Positions 1 to 12,003 of a DNA stretch of 64,000 bases are shown here, in pieces. The stretch lies in contig OX411546.1 in NCBI GenBank assembly GCA_948146395.1, forward strand, positions 24,344,449-24,408,448. The letters run 5' to 3'. How positions within the stretch are numbered: position 1 is the first letter of the stretch; every line of letters begins with the position of its first letter. Under the pieces are notes generated by a model. The model did no database searches, was not told where the DNA came from, and saw only the letters and a list, made by a program, of their open reading frames with translations. Origin of the DNA: Fragum whitleyi (Eukaryota > Mollusca > Bivalvia > Cardiida > Cardiidae). A program made the position numbers and the translations under genes.

Positions 1-617
1 TTCATTTAACGAGGAATTGTTTTTCAGCTTGTCTAAAAGTTCTTGCTGTATCTCAAATTTTCCATATAAATTATTTTGTGGTGATGAAAGTTTTGATGAC
101 ATAGGCTGTATTTCTGATCTATTTTCTGAAAAAGAAGTAACCTTTCACCTTTATCTTGCAGTTCACGATAAATTTCTGAAGTGAACAAAGCCACGACAGC
201 CTGTATAGACGAAGATCAGTCTGTACAGACGTACGGTCTGATCTTAGTCTACACAGCCTGCTTGTACGAGGGTGGATAAAAAATTGTGGACTTTTACTAA
301 AACAAGAGTTTGCTATGATTGCGATGAAAAAAAAATCTTAAGTTTGATGTTCCTGAGTAAGCGCCATCGGCGCAACACATTTTGTGACGTTATTTATTAG
401 TATTACTACCCGTAATTGTCTTCTAAATTTGTATCAAACCTATCCAGGCTCCGTCTATTTGCGTGTTGACGTAATCCGTAAGGATGGTTAAAATTTAAGT
501 GTAATACATTCGGTATTTTCCAATTAAAAGTCGGTAAGCTAAAGGCACGCGTCATTTTTATCCCCCGCCGAAAAAAAATTCGGGGGGTGGGGGTGGGGGG
601 GGATATTGTTTTTGCCA
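1..617. other. Gene-free stretch with one imperfect palindrome
   Basis: No coding region is supported here. Positions 197-260 form an imperfect inverted repeat: a left arm around CAGCCTGTATAGACGAAGAT and a right arm ending in TAGTCTACACAGCCTG. Similar GATCAGTCTG-type palindromes recur near 21.24 kb and 24.6 kb, so this is probably a short fold-back repeat. Confidence 0.45.
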
Positions 618-671
618 TGTCCGTCCGTCCGTCCGTCCGTCCTTCCGTCCGTCCGTCCGTCCGTCCGTCCG
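618..671. repeat. (CCGT)n microsatellite
   Basis: About 13 tandem CCGT units with one interruption. It directly abuts the 169-bp satellite that follows, so the two are probably parts of one repeat. Confidence 0.9.
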
Positions 672-672
672 A

Positions 673-1384
673 CATTCGTTTCCGCGCTATTTCTTGAAAA
701 CTATAGACCGGATTTCAATGAAACTTGGCACACAGCTTCTCTACAATGAGGACATGCGCATATTGTCGGGGTTACCCGGTTCGACCGTCAAATTTAGAGT
801 TACTGCCCCTGACTGTTTAAGCCATAATTATACATACATAGTGATATTCGTTTCCGCGCTATTTCTTGAAAACTATAGACCGGATTTCAATGAAACTTGG
901 CACACAGCTTCACTACAAAGAGGACATGCTCATATCGTTGGGGTTACCCGGTTCGACCGTCAAATTTAGAGTTACTGCCCCTGACTGTTTAAGCCATATA
1001 CATACATAGTGATATTCGTTTTCGCGCTATTTCTTGAAAACTATAGACCGGATTTCAATGAAACTTGGCACACAGCTTCACTACAAAGAGGACATGCGCA
1101 TATCGTTGGGGTTACCCGGTTCAACCGTTAAATTTAGAGTTACTGCCCCTGACTGTTAAAGCCATATACATACACCGTGATATTAATTTCCGCGCTATTT
1201 CTTGAAAACTATAGACCGGATTTCAATGAAACTTGGCACACAGCTTCACTAAAATGATGACATGTGCATATCGTCGGGGTTACCCGGTTCGACTGTCAAA
1301 TTTAGAGTCACTGCCCCTGACTTTTTAAGCCATATACGTACATAGTGATATTCGTTTCCGCGCTATTTCTTGAAAACTGTAGGT
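673..1384. repeat. Tandem satellite, about 169-bp unit, 4.2 copies
   Basis: Units start near 673, 844, 1013, 1180 and 1349 (spacings 171, 169, 167, 169), and the fifth is only about 35 bp. Each begins near TTCGTTTCCGCGCTATTTCT and carries AACTTGGCACACAGCTTC, GGGGTTACCCGGTTCGACCG and ACTGCCCCTGACTG. Copies differ by scattered substitutions. The short open frames across it have no coding signature. Confidence 0.9.
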
Positions 1385-1396
1385 TGATGTAGATAA

Positions 1397-1630
1397 AAGA
1401 TAACTTGTACCTAAGTTTGATATTAACTCCGTTGACAATGAAAATATGTTCGGCGGGGGATATCAATTCAACGAATTTGCTTGTTTGGACTTCGAAATGA
1501 AGGCCACGGCGAAGGTAAAGACAACCAGGCAATAAGAAAGTTCTTCTGGACCTACGGAAAACCTAACCGAGACGTCAAAACGATAAAAGATGATAAAGGG
1601 TCTTCATATGTAAGCGAACTAGAGATCTAG
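1397..1630 (+). pseudogene. Possible non-LTR retrotransposon relic
   Basis: In frame with 1532, the translation contains RKFFWTYGKPNRDVKTI followed by DDKGSSYVSE and a stop at 1630. This resembles the segment between endonuclease and RT in jockey-type LINEs (a K-F-W-x-Y motif, then a D-G turn before the RT). Upstream, a different frame reads NMFGGGYQFNEFACL with a stop at about 1533, so any relic would be frame-broken. No RT motif follows. This rests on weak motif resemblance only. Confidence 0.25.
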
Positions 1631-1663
1631 TTAAAATATCACAAATGGTTGGCTTGTTTTCAG

Positions 1664-1941
1664 ACGCCGCCGTCATAGCGCAGTTGGTAGCGCGTCGGAC
1701 TTTCAATCCAGAGGTCACGGGTTCGATCCCCGACGGCGGCACTCATTCTTTCCGACTATTTGTCTCTCACCAATGGGTTGTTAATCGTAGACTATGTGAG
1801 ATAGTAGCTGGAGGCTACGAAAGGATGTGGTGGTTGTACTGGTTTGAGAAATACCAGGAAACCATTGTTAGGTGCTCCAGCCGCCGCAATATAACTGAAA
1901 ACATGTTGAAAGCGGCGTAAAACTCCATTCAATCAATCAAT
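1664..1941 (+). mobile_element. tRNA-derived SINE, full length
   Basis: The head (1666-1740, 75 nt) folds like a tRNA. GCCGCCGTC at its 5' end pairs with GACGGCGGC at its 3' end, there is a D-arm-like GCGCAGTTGGTAGCGC, and the B box is GGTTCGATCCC. The anticodon loop CTTTCAA would present TTC. A body follows that is shared with six or more copies in this window (TTTGTCTCTCACCAATGGGT, ATTGTTAGGTGCTCCAGCCG), ending in GCGGCGTAAAAC and a simple CAAT tail. The shared body makes this a SINE and not a working tRNA gene. Pol III transcription would be internal. Confidence 0.88.
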
Positions 1942-2492
1942 TGTTTTAAGACGCAATTTAAGTTAAGATGAATAAGGGTTATATTATTACTAAATCACCA
2001 GCCAAAGCATTTTAAAAAATACATAAAGAGCATTGCATTTTATTTTTATTATATATTTACCCCCACACCCCCCCCCCCCCCACACCCTACTCATCCCCAC
2101 GAAATTCGTAGTTTCATCTGAGTAAGGGAAATAACCTTAATTAATGAAGATAAACGAAGAAGGATTCAAGAAGCTGTAGGCTTTCGTATCTTCTAGTCTG
2201 GCCGCCAGGCTCTTCTTGACAGTATTTTTTTCAAAGGGAATTAAATGCGATAAAGTAATTACAAAACTGTCAATTAAGTCCCATGTCTCTAAAAAGGAAG
2301 AAGATTTTATGCCCCCTAATAGGAGGGTGTATTAGGTTTAACATGCTCAACAATTTTAACCAATCATTTTTGTTCATTTAGTTAAAATGAACTTGGATTA
2401 TAGAGGTTTGTTATAAAACCATGATGAAAATGTTTTTTTCTAAAAATGCAAACAAAAACGACTAAGGCAAGTCTAATTGTCTACGTACATAA
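1942..2492. other. Gene-free stretch
   Basis: AT-rich DNA with a C-rich homopolymer near 2066-2090. No coding or repeat structure was recognised. Confidence 0.5.
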
Positions 2493-2932
2493 TACAGTTC
2501 AGAAAACATCGCGAAATTGACAAGGTGAATGATTTTGGAATGATTTAGGAATGAAATTGAATGAGCGTGTGGAACGAGTTTTGAGTGAATTTAATGGGAG
2601 GTAATCCAATATCGCAAATTTTGTTCTGGATGAACAAAATTAGCGATATTGATTACCTCCCTTTAATAAAATACGCATACAATGTCTATAGATAGCTTCC
2701 TATTTCTTCAAGGACCTATTATACGCTTACAATTTGAATTATACAGTGAAATCGCAATTTATCTCTATCCAAATTTATTTTAAATGACGTTGTTGATTCT
2801 ATCCTTTTCAATAGGTTTGAGCGTTTTTGAATGGTTTGAGTGAGTGTTTGGAATGAATGAATGGAGCGCCGAGTGAGTGATTTAGAATGGTTTTTGATTG
2901 AGGCGAATGTCATTTTCACGATGATACTGTAT
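2493..2932 (-). mobile_element. MITE family A, copy 1
   Basis: The ends are TACAGTTC...CGCGAAATTGACA and TGTCATTTTCACGATGATACTGTA. An internal palindrome at 2599-2663 (GGGAGGTAATCCAATATCGC against GCGATATTGATTACCTCCC) is the family hallmark. It reads in the reverse orientation relative to the copy at 41.4 kb. No protein is encoded. TIRs starting CAGT next to TA suggest Tc1/mariner-type mobilisation. Confidence 0.85.
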
Positions 2933-3088
2933 GAAGGTACAGTAAGGTTAACCTCGGATGTAATTTCAGTGTGGAAATGGTTATTTTCACCTGTCCAGTT
3001 CGCTAAGTTTTATTGTTCTATTTCCACAAAGAAGTAATCGGCTATTCTTATCAAATGGGCTGTTCCCTTAGCTGATTTTATAATCAAG

Positions 3089-3371
3089 TACCCTTTTCAA
3101 AAATGCACCGTGGTATTTTACCAAGCGGAATACCCGTTTAAGATTTCATAAATCGTGAAATGTGCTTGTTTTCCCTCATTTGAGTTTGATTTCAAAATCG
3201 GGTATCCTTATCAGAAAATGCACCGCAGTACTTTACGCAAAGGAATAACCGTTTAAGAATTTATAATTCATGTAATTTGATTGTTCTCCCATTTCATTTT
3301 GATATCTAATCGGGTATCCATATAAAAAGTGCACCGCAGTATTTCGCAAATGAATACCCGCTTAAGATTTT
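3089..3371. repeat. Degenerate tandem repeat, about 113-bp unit, 2.5 copies
   Basis: Units start near 3089, 3203 and 3315. Shared words are ATGCACCGCAGTA, GAATACCCGTTTAAGATTT and AAATCGGGTATCC. Divergence is substantial, so this is an old array. Confidence 0.75.
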
Positions 3372-4629
3372 GTTATTAATACATGTCCATTATTGAGTCA
3401 GGTTTTAGTAAAATAACTATCTAAAATGTACTATAATTCATATTTCATTTGTCATCTAATTATGACATGAAGTTAGAACAATGAATGGATAGATTAAAAC
3501 AATTCTAACTACATTTTCAAAATTACATGACAATTGAAATCTGAATTAGACTACATTTCTGATGGTTATTTGAAGTAATGTTTGCTCAAAAATTGTTTTC
3601 ATTAGCCTGTGAAACAAGTGTTTTTTATCCAATCCGATAGGTTGATTCTGAAAGATAAAACTGAAAATTAAATTACTAACGCATGTTTGTCTTCATCGAG
3701 CTTCTGACCTCGAATTAAACCTTGACCTTTGACCTAAAGCAATGATTTAATCATTTGGAAGACAAGCTTTGTCACCCCTTTTTTAAATCCTTAACTTGAA
3801 CGTATCTATTCGTCCATAGATGGGAGAACAATGACGCGTGTCACAATGACTTCTGTCTGTTCTGAGTTCGAGACTGAGCCAATCGGCTGGCATAGGAAAC
3901 CATATATCAAATAACACATCTTCCAAACGCAAAATTTCTGTGAGAAATTACCATCCCTAAGCAAAAAAACCTGACAAAATCGGACGGTAAACCCTAGCGC
4001 AAAAAAACTCTTTTTTTTCAATATTATTGAAATAATAGAATCAATCTCATGAAGTTTCGGACAGAGAATTTTTTCACTGAGAGGGGTGTGGGTTGGGGGA
4101 GAAGGCTTTGACAAGGGGTCAGAACTAAAGTTTCCTTAAAAAATATAATTTTGAGGACATGTAAATTGTCGTAACTACAGTTTTAACAAAGCCATTTTAA
4201 GACATTTTGCTAGCCGACTCACCCAACGATACTATGATTCCCAGATTTTCAAACGTTTTTTACATTTTTAAATGTACATTGTTTTTGCCTAAATTTCAGC
4301 GGGATACGGACGCACGCCCCCCTTCTTAATCATCTCCATCTGAGCATGTGTTTACTACATCTTCGCACCGAGTGTTAAAAAAGGACCTTATTTAGAGTAG
4401 CAATTTTTGAGAAAAAACTAGATCTGTGTTCAAATGAAAAAAAAAAAATTGCGAACGTATGTCAATTGTACCCCGCTTTGCCGGTAGTTCTACAAACGTT
4501 TTTATCCAGTTAATATATCAGATTTCATTCATATTTTATTAGTGGTCGTGGAAAAAAACAAACGTTTTTGTGTGTATTTTTCACTATCAATTGAAAGTGG
4601 TATGTTTGAAGTAACGATGGCATTTGAGG
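3372..4629. other. Gene-free stretch
   Basis: No supported gene. A 102-codon minus-strand open frame at 3806-4114 has no recognisable domain and no convincing splice context, so it is not called. Confidence 0.45.
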
Positions 4630-4630
4630 T

Positions 4631-4907
4631 AGCCGTCATAGCGCAGTTGGTAGCGCATTGGACTGTCAATCTAAAGGTTCCGGAATCGATCTCCGAGGGC
4701 GACACTCATCCATTCCGGCTATTTGTCTCCCACCAATGGATTGATGATCGTAGACCTATGTGGGATTACAGCTGGAGGCTAGAAAAGGATGAACTCATAG
4801 TACCGGTGTGAGAACTACCAGGAAACCATTGTTAGGTGCTCCAGCCACCGCCATATAACTGAAAGATTGTCGAAAGTGGCGTAAAACCCATTCAAACAAA
4901 CAAACAA
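4631..4907 (+). mobile_element. tRNA-derived SINE, full length
   Basis: Same family as the copy at 1664. The tRNA-like head runs 4632-4704, with anticodon-loop-like CTGTCAA and a decayed B box GGAATCGATCTCC. The body and the 3' end GTGGCGTAAAACCC are followed by a CAAA tail. The decayed B box suggests it is no longer a good Pol III template. Confidence 0.85.
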
Positions 4908-5150
4908 AACGGTGGCCATTAAGCAAGAAAGCTCGAACTAAAAATTCCTTGAAGATCTTTCCAAAGACGAAAAGGAAAAAAAATCGGTTTGTCTGGTCCG
5001 ATTGGTGATACTATTTCAGTTTTAGAAGATTAAACAGGGTTAAGAACAAGGAAGGTAATTGAAAATTTAAAGCTACCCATTTTAGGTCATTTTTTGGGGT
5101 TATTTTTTATCGTTAGAACTTTATCTGTATTTCATGTACATGTGTACTTT

Positions 5151-5312
5151 AAGGTAGTGGACCCGTAATAGTTCCGTAACGTTTCGAAAGTAATGAGCTT
5201 TAACAGTGTTAACCGAGGTTTCCTAATGACTTTCTTTAGGAAACCTCGGTCATCATTGTGAAAGTTCATGAGTGCCGAAATGTTGTGGATCTATTACGGT
5301 TCCACTACCTTA
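5151..5312. mobile_element. Fold-back MITE family B, copy 1
   Basis: Almost entirely palindromic. The ends are AAGGTAGTGGACCCGTAATA and TATTACGGTTCCACTACCTT, and the centre is GTTTCCTAATGACTTTCTTTAGGAAAC. Four related copies lie near 7.5, 34.1, 37.4 and 49.0 kb. It has no coding capacity. Transcribed, it would form a hairpin of about 75 bp. Confidence 0.9.
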
Positions 5313-5864
5313 ATCCGTTCTCCGGAAAAAACCTGTCAAAATGACGTCACTTTTCCATTTGGTGTTTTCTAACCAAGATACTTCAAAAGAAATAATTTAA
5401 GACTATTCCATGTTTCAAAATATTGCAGGCGTAAATCCCATTGGCGTACAAATTGAAAAGGGGCTGCAAACTTTTTAAAAAACATTGAGAAAAAAGGAGA
5501 AATTTCAATTTCTCCCTTATTATCAATATTTCCCCTCTTTATTTCTTTCGGTTCATACACTTTTCGGGTTGTCGGAAAATGGTAATACAATGAGGTCAAA
5601 GCATTCATTTCTTTTTGTGAACCAGCAAATTCTTCTTATTTTACGAAAAACAAATAGTGTTTGTTTTTTTTACTATAGAATTGGATTTTAGGTCTAATGA
5701 CAATTTTATGGTCATCTAGGAATGTTTTCCTGAAGAACGGATTACCTGATATTTTTGCGAATCACACAACATTATATTTAATTCTATATACCCCGCGCTT
5801 ATATTTATAAGAAAATTAAAGAGACCACAGAATGAAAAATTGTTAGAACTTCTTGAAAGAAGCA

Positions 5865-6292
5865 TACAGTTTACATCGTGAAATTGAATCGGTGAACGAT
5901 TTTGAAATGATTTATGAATGAAATTGAATGAGAGCGACTGAGTGAGGTTTGAGTGAAATTAAAGGGAGGTAATCCAATATCGCTATTTTTTTCCAAGATG
6001 AACAAAGTAAGCGATATTTATTACCTCCCTATAATAATTATACGTAATTTTCTAATTGTGTGTCTTCGTTGACCAATCAGACATTTCAAAATCCACACAA
6101 CCCATCAAAATTCTAGAATAATTTGATCGATATGAATTAAATTTTGATCGTATTGAACGATTTCGAAATGTTTTCGGGGCGTTTTTGATCGTTTTGAGCG
6201 AGTATTTGAAACGAATGCACGGAGCGCTGAGTGAGTGATATTGATTGGTTTTGATCGGAGCGAATGTCAATTTTACGATTCAATCAACTGTA
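5865..6292 (-). mobile_element. MITE family A, copy 2
   Basis: Starts TACAGTTTACATCGTGAAAT and ends GTCAATTTTACGATTCAATC followed by AACTGTA. The internal palindrome at 5966-6030 is the family marker (GGGAGGTAATCCAATATCGC / GATATTTATTACCTCCC). Confidence 0.85.
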
Positions 6293-6973
6293 AGACTGGA
6301 TAAAAACATTTGTGCTCGAGATAATATAGCTTTATTTCATTCTCAGCTGAGATTTAACTCAAGCTCTACCTTCGATGAAAGCCGTTTTTCTTGCTGATAT
6401 ACTGTGATAGTTGCATGGTAATATAAGATCTAATTAGTAAATTGTTATTTGGACCATTTAATGTACATTTCAAGTTAAGATAATTATTGTTATAAGTTTG
6501 AATTTTGAGTAATTTCTCAGCTTAGTACGAAACTAGTTTCATAAGCTTGGGCCCTGGAACTAAGAGCCCTGTGCTAAGCTATAATTGATTCACAACTAAC
6601 CCCCTCCCTTCAAGCAAAGCAAAACGAAATTAGATAAATACACGTTTATTGGTTAATAGATAATGTGTGGTTTCCATTTTTCTGACCTGACAGAGCATGG
6701 CTTAACCGTTTCATAATTTGGCAATTCTATTTTGCAACCTACAAGTATATGAAATTTTTTTTTGCTTTGATTATAGTTTTCCTTAACTATGTAATGTTTT
6801 AAGCTTTATTTTATTAGCTATAAAAGCACATTTTTTTTAATTATGCATTCTTAAATGTCCTTAAAACTACATGTTTCTGCAAATGACGGTCAATAAAAAA
6901 AATCTGTTCTGTTAACGCATGCGTTCATTTTTGCATTCTGAATGTATCATAAACGAAAGAAATTCTCGAGTGA

Positions 6974-7065
6974 ACACATTTAATCATTGGCCATCAAAAC
7001 CTCGTAACTCCAGCTTATTCAAGCTGAAGTTACGAGGTTTTGATAACCCATCGACGATTAAACTT
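6974..7065. repeat. Fold-back repeat family C, copy 1
   Basis: A near-perfect palindrome centred near 7018, with arms AAAACCTCGTAACTCCAGCT and AGCTGAAGTTACGAGGTTTT. Weaker pairing continues outward (TTTAATCATTGG against CGACGATTAAA). A second copy lies near 33.8 kb. The region between the previous MITE and this repeat holds no gene. Confidence 0.8.
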
Positions 7066-7473
7066 TTCAACCGTTCAATTTAGACAAGTCGACTGTCAGA
7101 ATAGAGGGTAAATTTCCGATAATAATTAAAGAGCTGCTTAACCAAAACATAACATGCAGCATCTCTTTTCTACCAGGTCAAATTTCATTGATAATAATCA
7201 CAAAAAAAAACCCCAAAAAAACTTACCGCTAGGAGGTACTGTGCAAGGTATATTCTGAAAAGGAAAATCAATATTGTAAAAACTCAAGGCATATTCAAAT
7301 GTTTAAAAAGCTTTGACCGACGGTATAGACTAAGATCAGGACCAGCCTGGTATAAGCCTATACTGCCTAAACAGCAGGTTGAACTTAGCACACAATTGGC
7401 TCACACTTGGCTAAATAAAGGGCGTGTAAGGCCAACATAGTTAGATAAAAAATTAACCGATAACTGATCCAGT

Positions 7474-7634
7474 TAAAGTAGTGGACTCTTAATAGTTCCG
7501 CAACGTTTGGAAGTCATGAACTTTCACAGTGCTAACAGAGGTTTTCTCTTGATTTCATTAGGAAACCTCGGTCAACATTGTGAAAGAACATATGGTCTGT
7601 AATGTTGCCGAACTATTAAGGGTCCACTCCTTTA
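7474..7634. mobile_element. Fold-back MITE family B, copy 2
   Basis: Ends AAAGTAGTGGACTCTTAATA and TATTAAGGGTCCACTCCTTT. The two compensating changes keep the terminal arms paired even though they differ from the other copies. The centre is AGGTTTTCTCTTGATTTCATTAGGAAACCT. Confidence 0.87.
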
Positions 7635-8167
7635 ATGCCAATTTTTGGTTGCCAGCCAACGTTTCGCCTTTTTATTTATATCCTCACCTATATAGTTGAC
7701 TTGCGACCAAAAAGTCGTAAATTGCAGCTTGAATAATGATGTATTTACGAGATTTTCGGTGCCTTTCAAGATTTTGCCTATGAAACCTAAATCAATTCAA
7801 ACTACAGTTACAACTTTAAGCTTGTCATCCAACGATTTGTCTTGATATATTTATAACCACATGTCGACAATCGACCAAAATGTCGCCAATATAGCAATAG
7901 GGAAGCCGTATTTACGATATTTCGTTTGCCGAACAACACATCGCCGATTAAACTCTTTCAAACTGTGGCCACATCGGTTTAGCTCAGTAGTAAGCGATTT
8001 GTCCCTTATATTATTCATTGGCGAACAAAATATTGCAAATACAGTATTAACGACATTTCTTGTTGATCAACGACAATATATTTGAATTTTTTTTTTGGTG
8101 ACAAATGCTCATGTCGGAGACCCTTTTGACGTGACAGGCAAATTGTAAATTTAGTAAATGTACTCAC

Positions 8168-8347
8168 CCTTAAGCTTGGCTTCAAAATGTAGAAGAAGAT
8201 TATAAATACAGCGACACATGACAAAAGCATCGACAAGACTATAGACCAAACTATTGTTGTTATGCTTTTAGATCGTTTGTCTAAACCACGGGTTTGGTGT
8301 TCAAACCTATCGTTGGTAAAACACTGAGACTCTATGTCTAATGTCAT
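8168..8347 (-). CDS. Putative first coding exon, type II membrane protein
   Basis: The exon runs from an ATG at 8347 to a strong 5' splice site (AGG|GTGAGTA) after 8168, giving exactly 60 codons in phase 0. The encoded segment has a short polar N terminus (begins MTLDIESQCFTNDRF), a basic stretch DKRSK, then a roughly 24-residue hydrophobic helix at about residues 31-54 (core VLSMLLSCVAVFIIFFYI) and KPSLR. There is no signal peptide at the extreme N terminus. The topology (cytoplasmic N terminus, single signal anchor) is that of type II proteins such as TNF ligands or C-type lectins, but no ectodomain exon was found, so the family is unknown. The open frame continues 50 codons past the donor into unconvincing sequence. 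It could be fortuitous. Confidence 0.4.
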
Positions 8348-9008
8348 TTTTATTTTTATTTATAATTCTTTTCGTTTATCTTGTTAGAATTTAGTGTAAT
8401 TGGTACATTTCAAATCTCTAACGGCTCGATTAAAGTATTTTACTTCTGATTTATATTTCTATTCAAGTTGAAGTCAAATAGATACTTAAAAAGAAATGAT
8501 AATCCGATTGAAACAAATTATGTAAGAATTTTATTAGAATCTCAATAATGAACACTGTTTCTGAATAGAAAAGATTCATTATCTGTTCTGAATTTATTAT
8601 AAACAATTGGTTTTTACATAGGAAACTCCGGATAAACGATGATTTAATAATTGGAACCATTTTCTTACGCACACGCATTCAGGATGCTATTTATAGATAA
8701 ATGTAAATTAGGGAATTCAAGTAGTCGTATGAGTTGACTTTACATGCTACAGCACTGCGTTGGTGGATTAACAAAACACCGTATCTGAAGCTTAAAACAG
8801 GATGTAGATATAAAATTTGGGTGCCAAATAGGACGACTGATAAGAAACGAAATCACAGATTGAAAAAAAAACCGAATCAAATTTCCAATTCATTTTTTTG
8901 CCTTTATATCAACCAGTCCTAGATTAATCTAGATATACGCTTTTAGAAATATGATTATTGAGAAAGATGTCGATCCTTGTCAGACTGTGCAGACCGCGCA
9001 GAACGCAG
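8348..9008. other. Gene-free stretch
   Basis: This may contain the promoter or 5' UTR of the putative minus-strand exon. No specific element was recognised. Confidence 0.35.
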
Positions 9009-10230
9009 ACGGCGGAGAACTCTTGCTGTAAGTGCAATATTGTAAGCGTAAAGCTCCTGCTATACGTGAAATTTTGAAGATTGAGAACTCCTGAAATACG
9101 TACAATATTGGAGTTGGAGAACTACTGCTATACGTACAATATTGTCATTGGAGAATTCCTGTTATACGTGCAATTTTGAAGATGGAGAACTCCCACTATA
9201 CATGCAATATTGTTGGTGGAAAACTCCTGCTATGCGTACAATATTGATAGTGGAAATCTCCTGCTATACGTGCAATTTTGTCTCAGTTGAGAACTCGTGC
9301 TATACGTGCAATATTGTTAGTGGAGAACTCCTGCTCTATGTACATTATTGAAAGTGGAAATCTCCTGCTATAAGTGCAATTTTGTCTCAGTTGAGAACTC
9401 CTGCTATACGTGCAATATTGTAAGTGGAGAACTCCTGCTATACGTACAATATTGATAGTGGAAATCTCCTGCTATACGTGCAATTTTGTCTCAGTGGAGA
9501 ACTCCTGCTATACGTTCAATATTGTTAGTAAAAATCTCCTGCTATACGTGCAATTTTGTCTCAGTGGAGAACTCCTGCTATACGTACAATATTGTACGTG
9601 GAGAACTCCTGCTATACGTTCAATATTGTTAGTAGAAATCTCCTGCTATACGTGCACTTTTGTCAGTGGAGAACTCCTGCTATACGTTCAATATTGTTAG
9701 TAGAAGTCTCCTGCTATACGTGCAATTTTGTCTCAGTGGCGAACTCCTGCTATACGTGCAATATTGTAAGTGGAGAACTCCTGCTTACCGTACGATATTG
9801 ATAGTGGAAATCTCTGCTATACGTGCAATTTTGTCTCAGTTGAGAACGCCTGCTATACGTGCAATATTGTAAGTGGACAACTCCTGCTATACGTTCAATA
9901 TTGTTAGTAGAAATCTCCTGCTATACGTGCAATTTTGTCAGTGGAGAACTCCTGCTATACGTTCAATATTGTTAGTAGAAATCTCCTGCTATACGTGCAA
10001 TTTTGTCTCAGTGGAGAACTCCTGCTATACGTGCAATATTGTTAGTGGAGAACTCCTGCCATACGTACAATATTGATAGTGGAAATCTCCTGCTATACGT
10101 GCAATTTTGTCCCAGTTGAGAACTCATGCTATACGTGCAATATTTTAAGTGGGGAACTCCTGCTATACGTGCAATATTGTCAGTGGAGAACTCCTGTTAT
10201 TTACATGCAATATTGTCGGTGGAGAATTCT
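9009..10230. repeat. Minisatellite, about 34-bp unit, roughly 35 copies
   Basis: Tandem units built on CTCCTGCTATACGTGCAAT. Two alternating subtypes are visible: GTGGAGAACTCC...CAATATTGT, and GTGGAAATCTCC...CAATTTTGTCTCA. This gives a partial higher-order dimer. Several plus-strand frames stay open for 60-96 codons simply because the unit lacks stops in those phases, and the frames shift between units, so coding is unlikely. Confidence 0.93.
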
Positions 10231-11685
10231 AGCGTTGAAAAACTATGCATGCTAAAATTTTCCGCTATGCAATGAAGTATAAAGAGGCCAAGAACCAACC
10301 CTGCGGTTTACAGTTCTTCAACAATATTTTTCTTAAAGAATCATAAAGATTAAGGGTTCAATAGGAAGTAAAAGACGATTCCAATGAGATGATGCGGTGC
10401 AGAATTCAATTTTTAGTTACTACTGAAGAAGTAACTTTAATTTTTTGACGTACGCAAAAAATGATCGTTATACATTTAGTAAAACAGGCCCCTGGTCGCT
10501 GACAATACGATTTCATTACATCATAACGTCGTTTCGACTAGCAATTCATAATGTAATTGAATGATGCGATATAAACCCGAGGAATGCCGATGTCAGACCG
10601 ATTTCAAAGTAGCGCACAGAAGAAATACCTAAAAGAAAGCTGTAGATTCGATATTGTGGGTGCACTGCAATGTACTTGACAGATTTTCTGAATCTGGAAT
10701 GGTCATTCTACCCTCCCGTAAAAGTGCGTTTGAAATGAAACCTTCGGTAGACCTCTACTGAAACGAACCTCTTTTTCAAATAACCATAATTTACGGAAAG
10801 ACCAGGTTTACCTTTTTAGGCAAGGGGTCACCGTATTAAAAAAAAAGAAAAAGATCCTGCAGGGGTCAACTAAATGCCAGATTCTTAAACGATTTAATAT
10901 TCGGAAGGTAGGGTGGTATTTCTAGAATAGAAAATCACAAGAGTTAAAATCGAGCTTAATTAGCCTTCGCAGTCTGAACAGTCGGACCAGTGGCATCCGT
11001 TTTGGCGCTCCGAAATAATTCTTTTTCGGCGTACAGGGGCCGGGGTCACGTTTATATTTTTTGCCATTTATGAATATTTGAATAAATTGAGAATACAACT
11101 AGCCTAACAAGTTTCAAATTTCGATCGTTAATTGGAATCGAAAACTTATTGTTTGCCTTCGTAACTACAGTGTCGCTTGAGATCATTAACGCTTCAATTT
11201 CGATGGCCGCACACCTTACATTCCGACATCAATCAGTGGATTATCTATCATCTTAGTAAGCCAGCGAGTAAAATTTTGGTGCCCACTACAGGGAATACAA
11301 AAAACCCAGATTGGGAACATTGCCCGTTGACTAATTGTGTAAATAGTAAATACCTGTAACACAATGCCTTAATCCTCTGATGTTATAGATTGCATAGTTG
11401 AACAAGTTTTGCTCATTGATAAAATGGGTTCTCCAATATTATTTCATTCACATAGAGTTTAACTTGTATTGTCGGTTATTCCACATTTTTTCATCTAGAG
11501 TTTAGATAGCAATAAATATATATATATAAAAAAATATGAATAAATAATAATAATAAAAAAATAAAAAATAAAAAAAATAATTGTGCCTCGTCAATAAAAA
11601 AGAACCAGCTGGGAACTCTTTAAAATAAATATAATTTTCAAAAAAGAGGTGAGTTCCAACAGAGGTTTACCGGTAATCGCATTTT

Positions 11686-11727
<42 letters not shown>

Positions 11728-11809
11728 AGAAAGAATGGTTATCTATATTCATAAAATCGGCTAAGTTGGAAATTCCTGATCAGCCTGAATTGTCACAGAT
11801 AAATAACCA
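10231..11809. other. Gene-free stretch
   Basis: No gene is supported. It includes AT-rich simple sequence at 11510-11580 and a poly-A run at about 11691-11720. Confidence 0.45.
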
Positions 11810-11874
11810 ATAGATAAATACATTAATGGATGAATGAATAAATAAAAAATGAATAAATGAAATAAATAGATTAA

Positions 11875-11945
<71 letters not shown>

Positions 11946-11963
11946 GAGATTAATAAATAAATA

Positions 11964-12003
<40 letters not shown>

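Noticed and set aside
1666..1740. A functional tRNA gene (anticodon TTC)
   Set aside because: The fold is good, but it is followed by the SINE body shared with many copies, and the D-arm region departs from normal tRNAs. It is treated as a SINE head.
3806..4114. 102-codon minus-strand ORF as a real gene or as a later exon of the 8.3-kb gene
   Set aside because: No domain, no usable acceptor in phase 0, and a poly-T/A stretch inside.
9009..10230. CRISPR-like array
   Set aside because: Units are contiguous and near-identical with no unique spacers, in a eukaryotic context.
9142..10255. Several 60-96 codon plus-strand frames in the minisatellite as a repeat protein gene
   Set aside because: The frames shift between units and exist only because the 34-bp unit lacks stops. 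There is no start context, splice signal or consistent phase.
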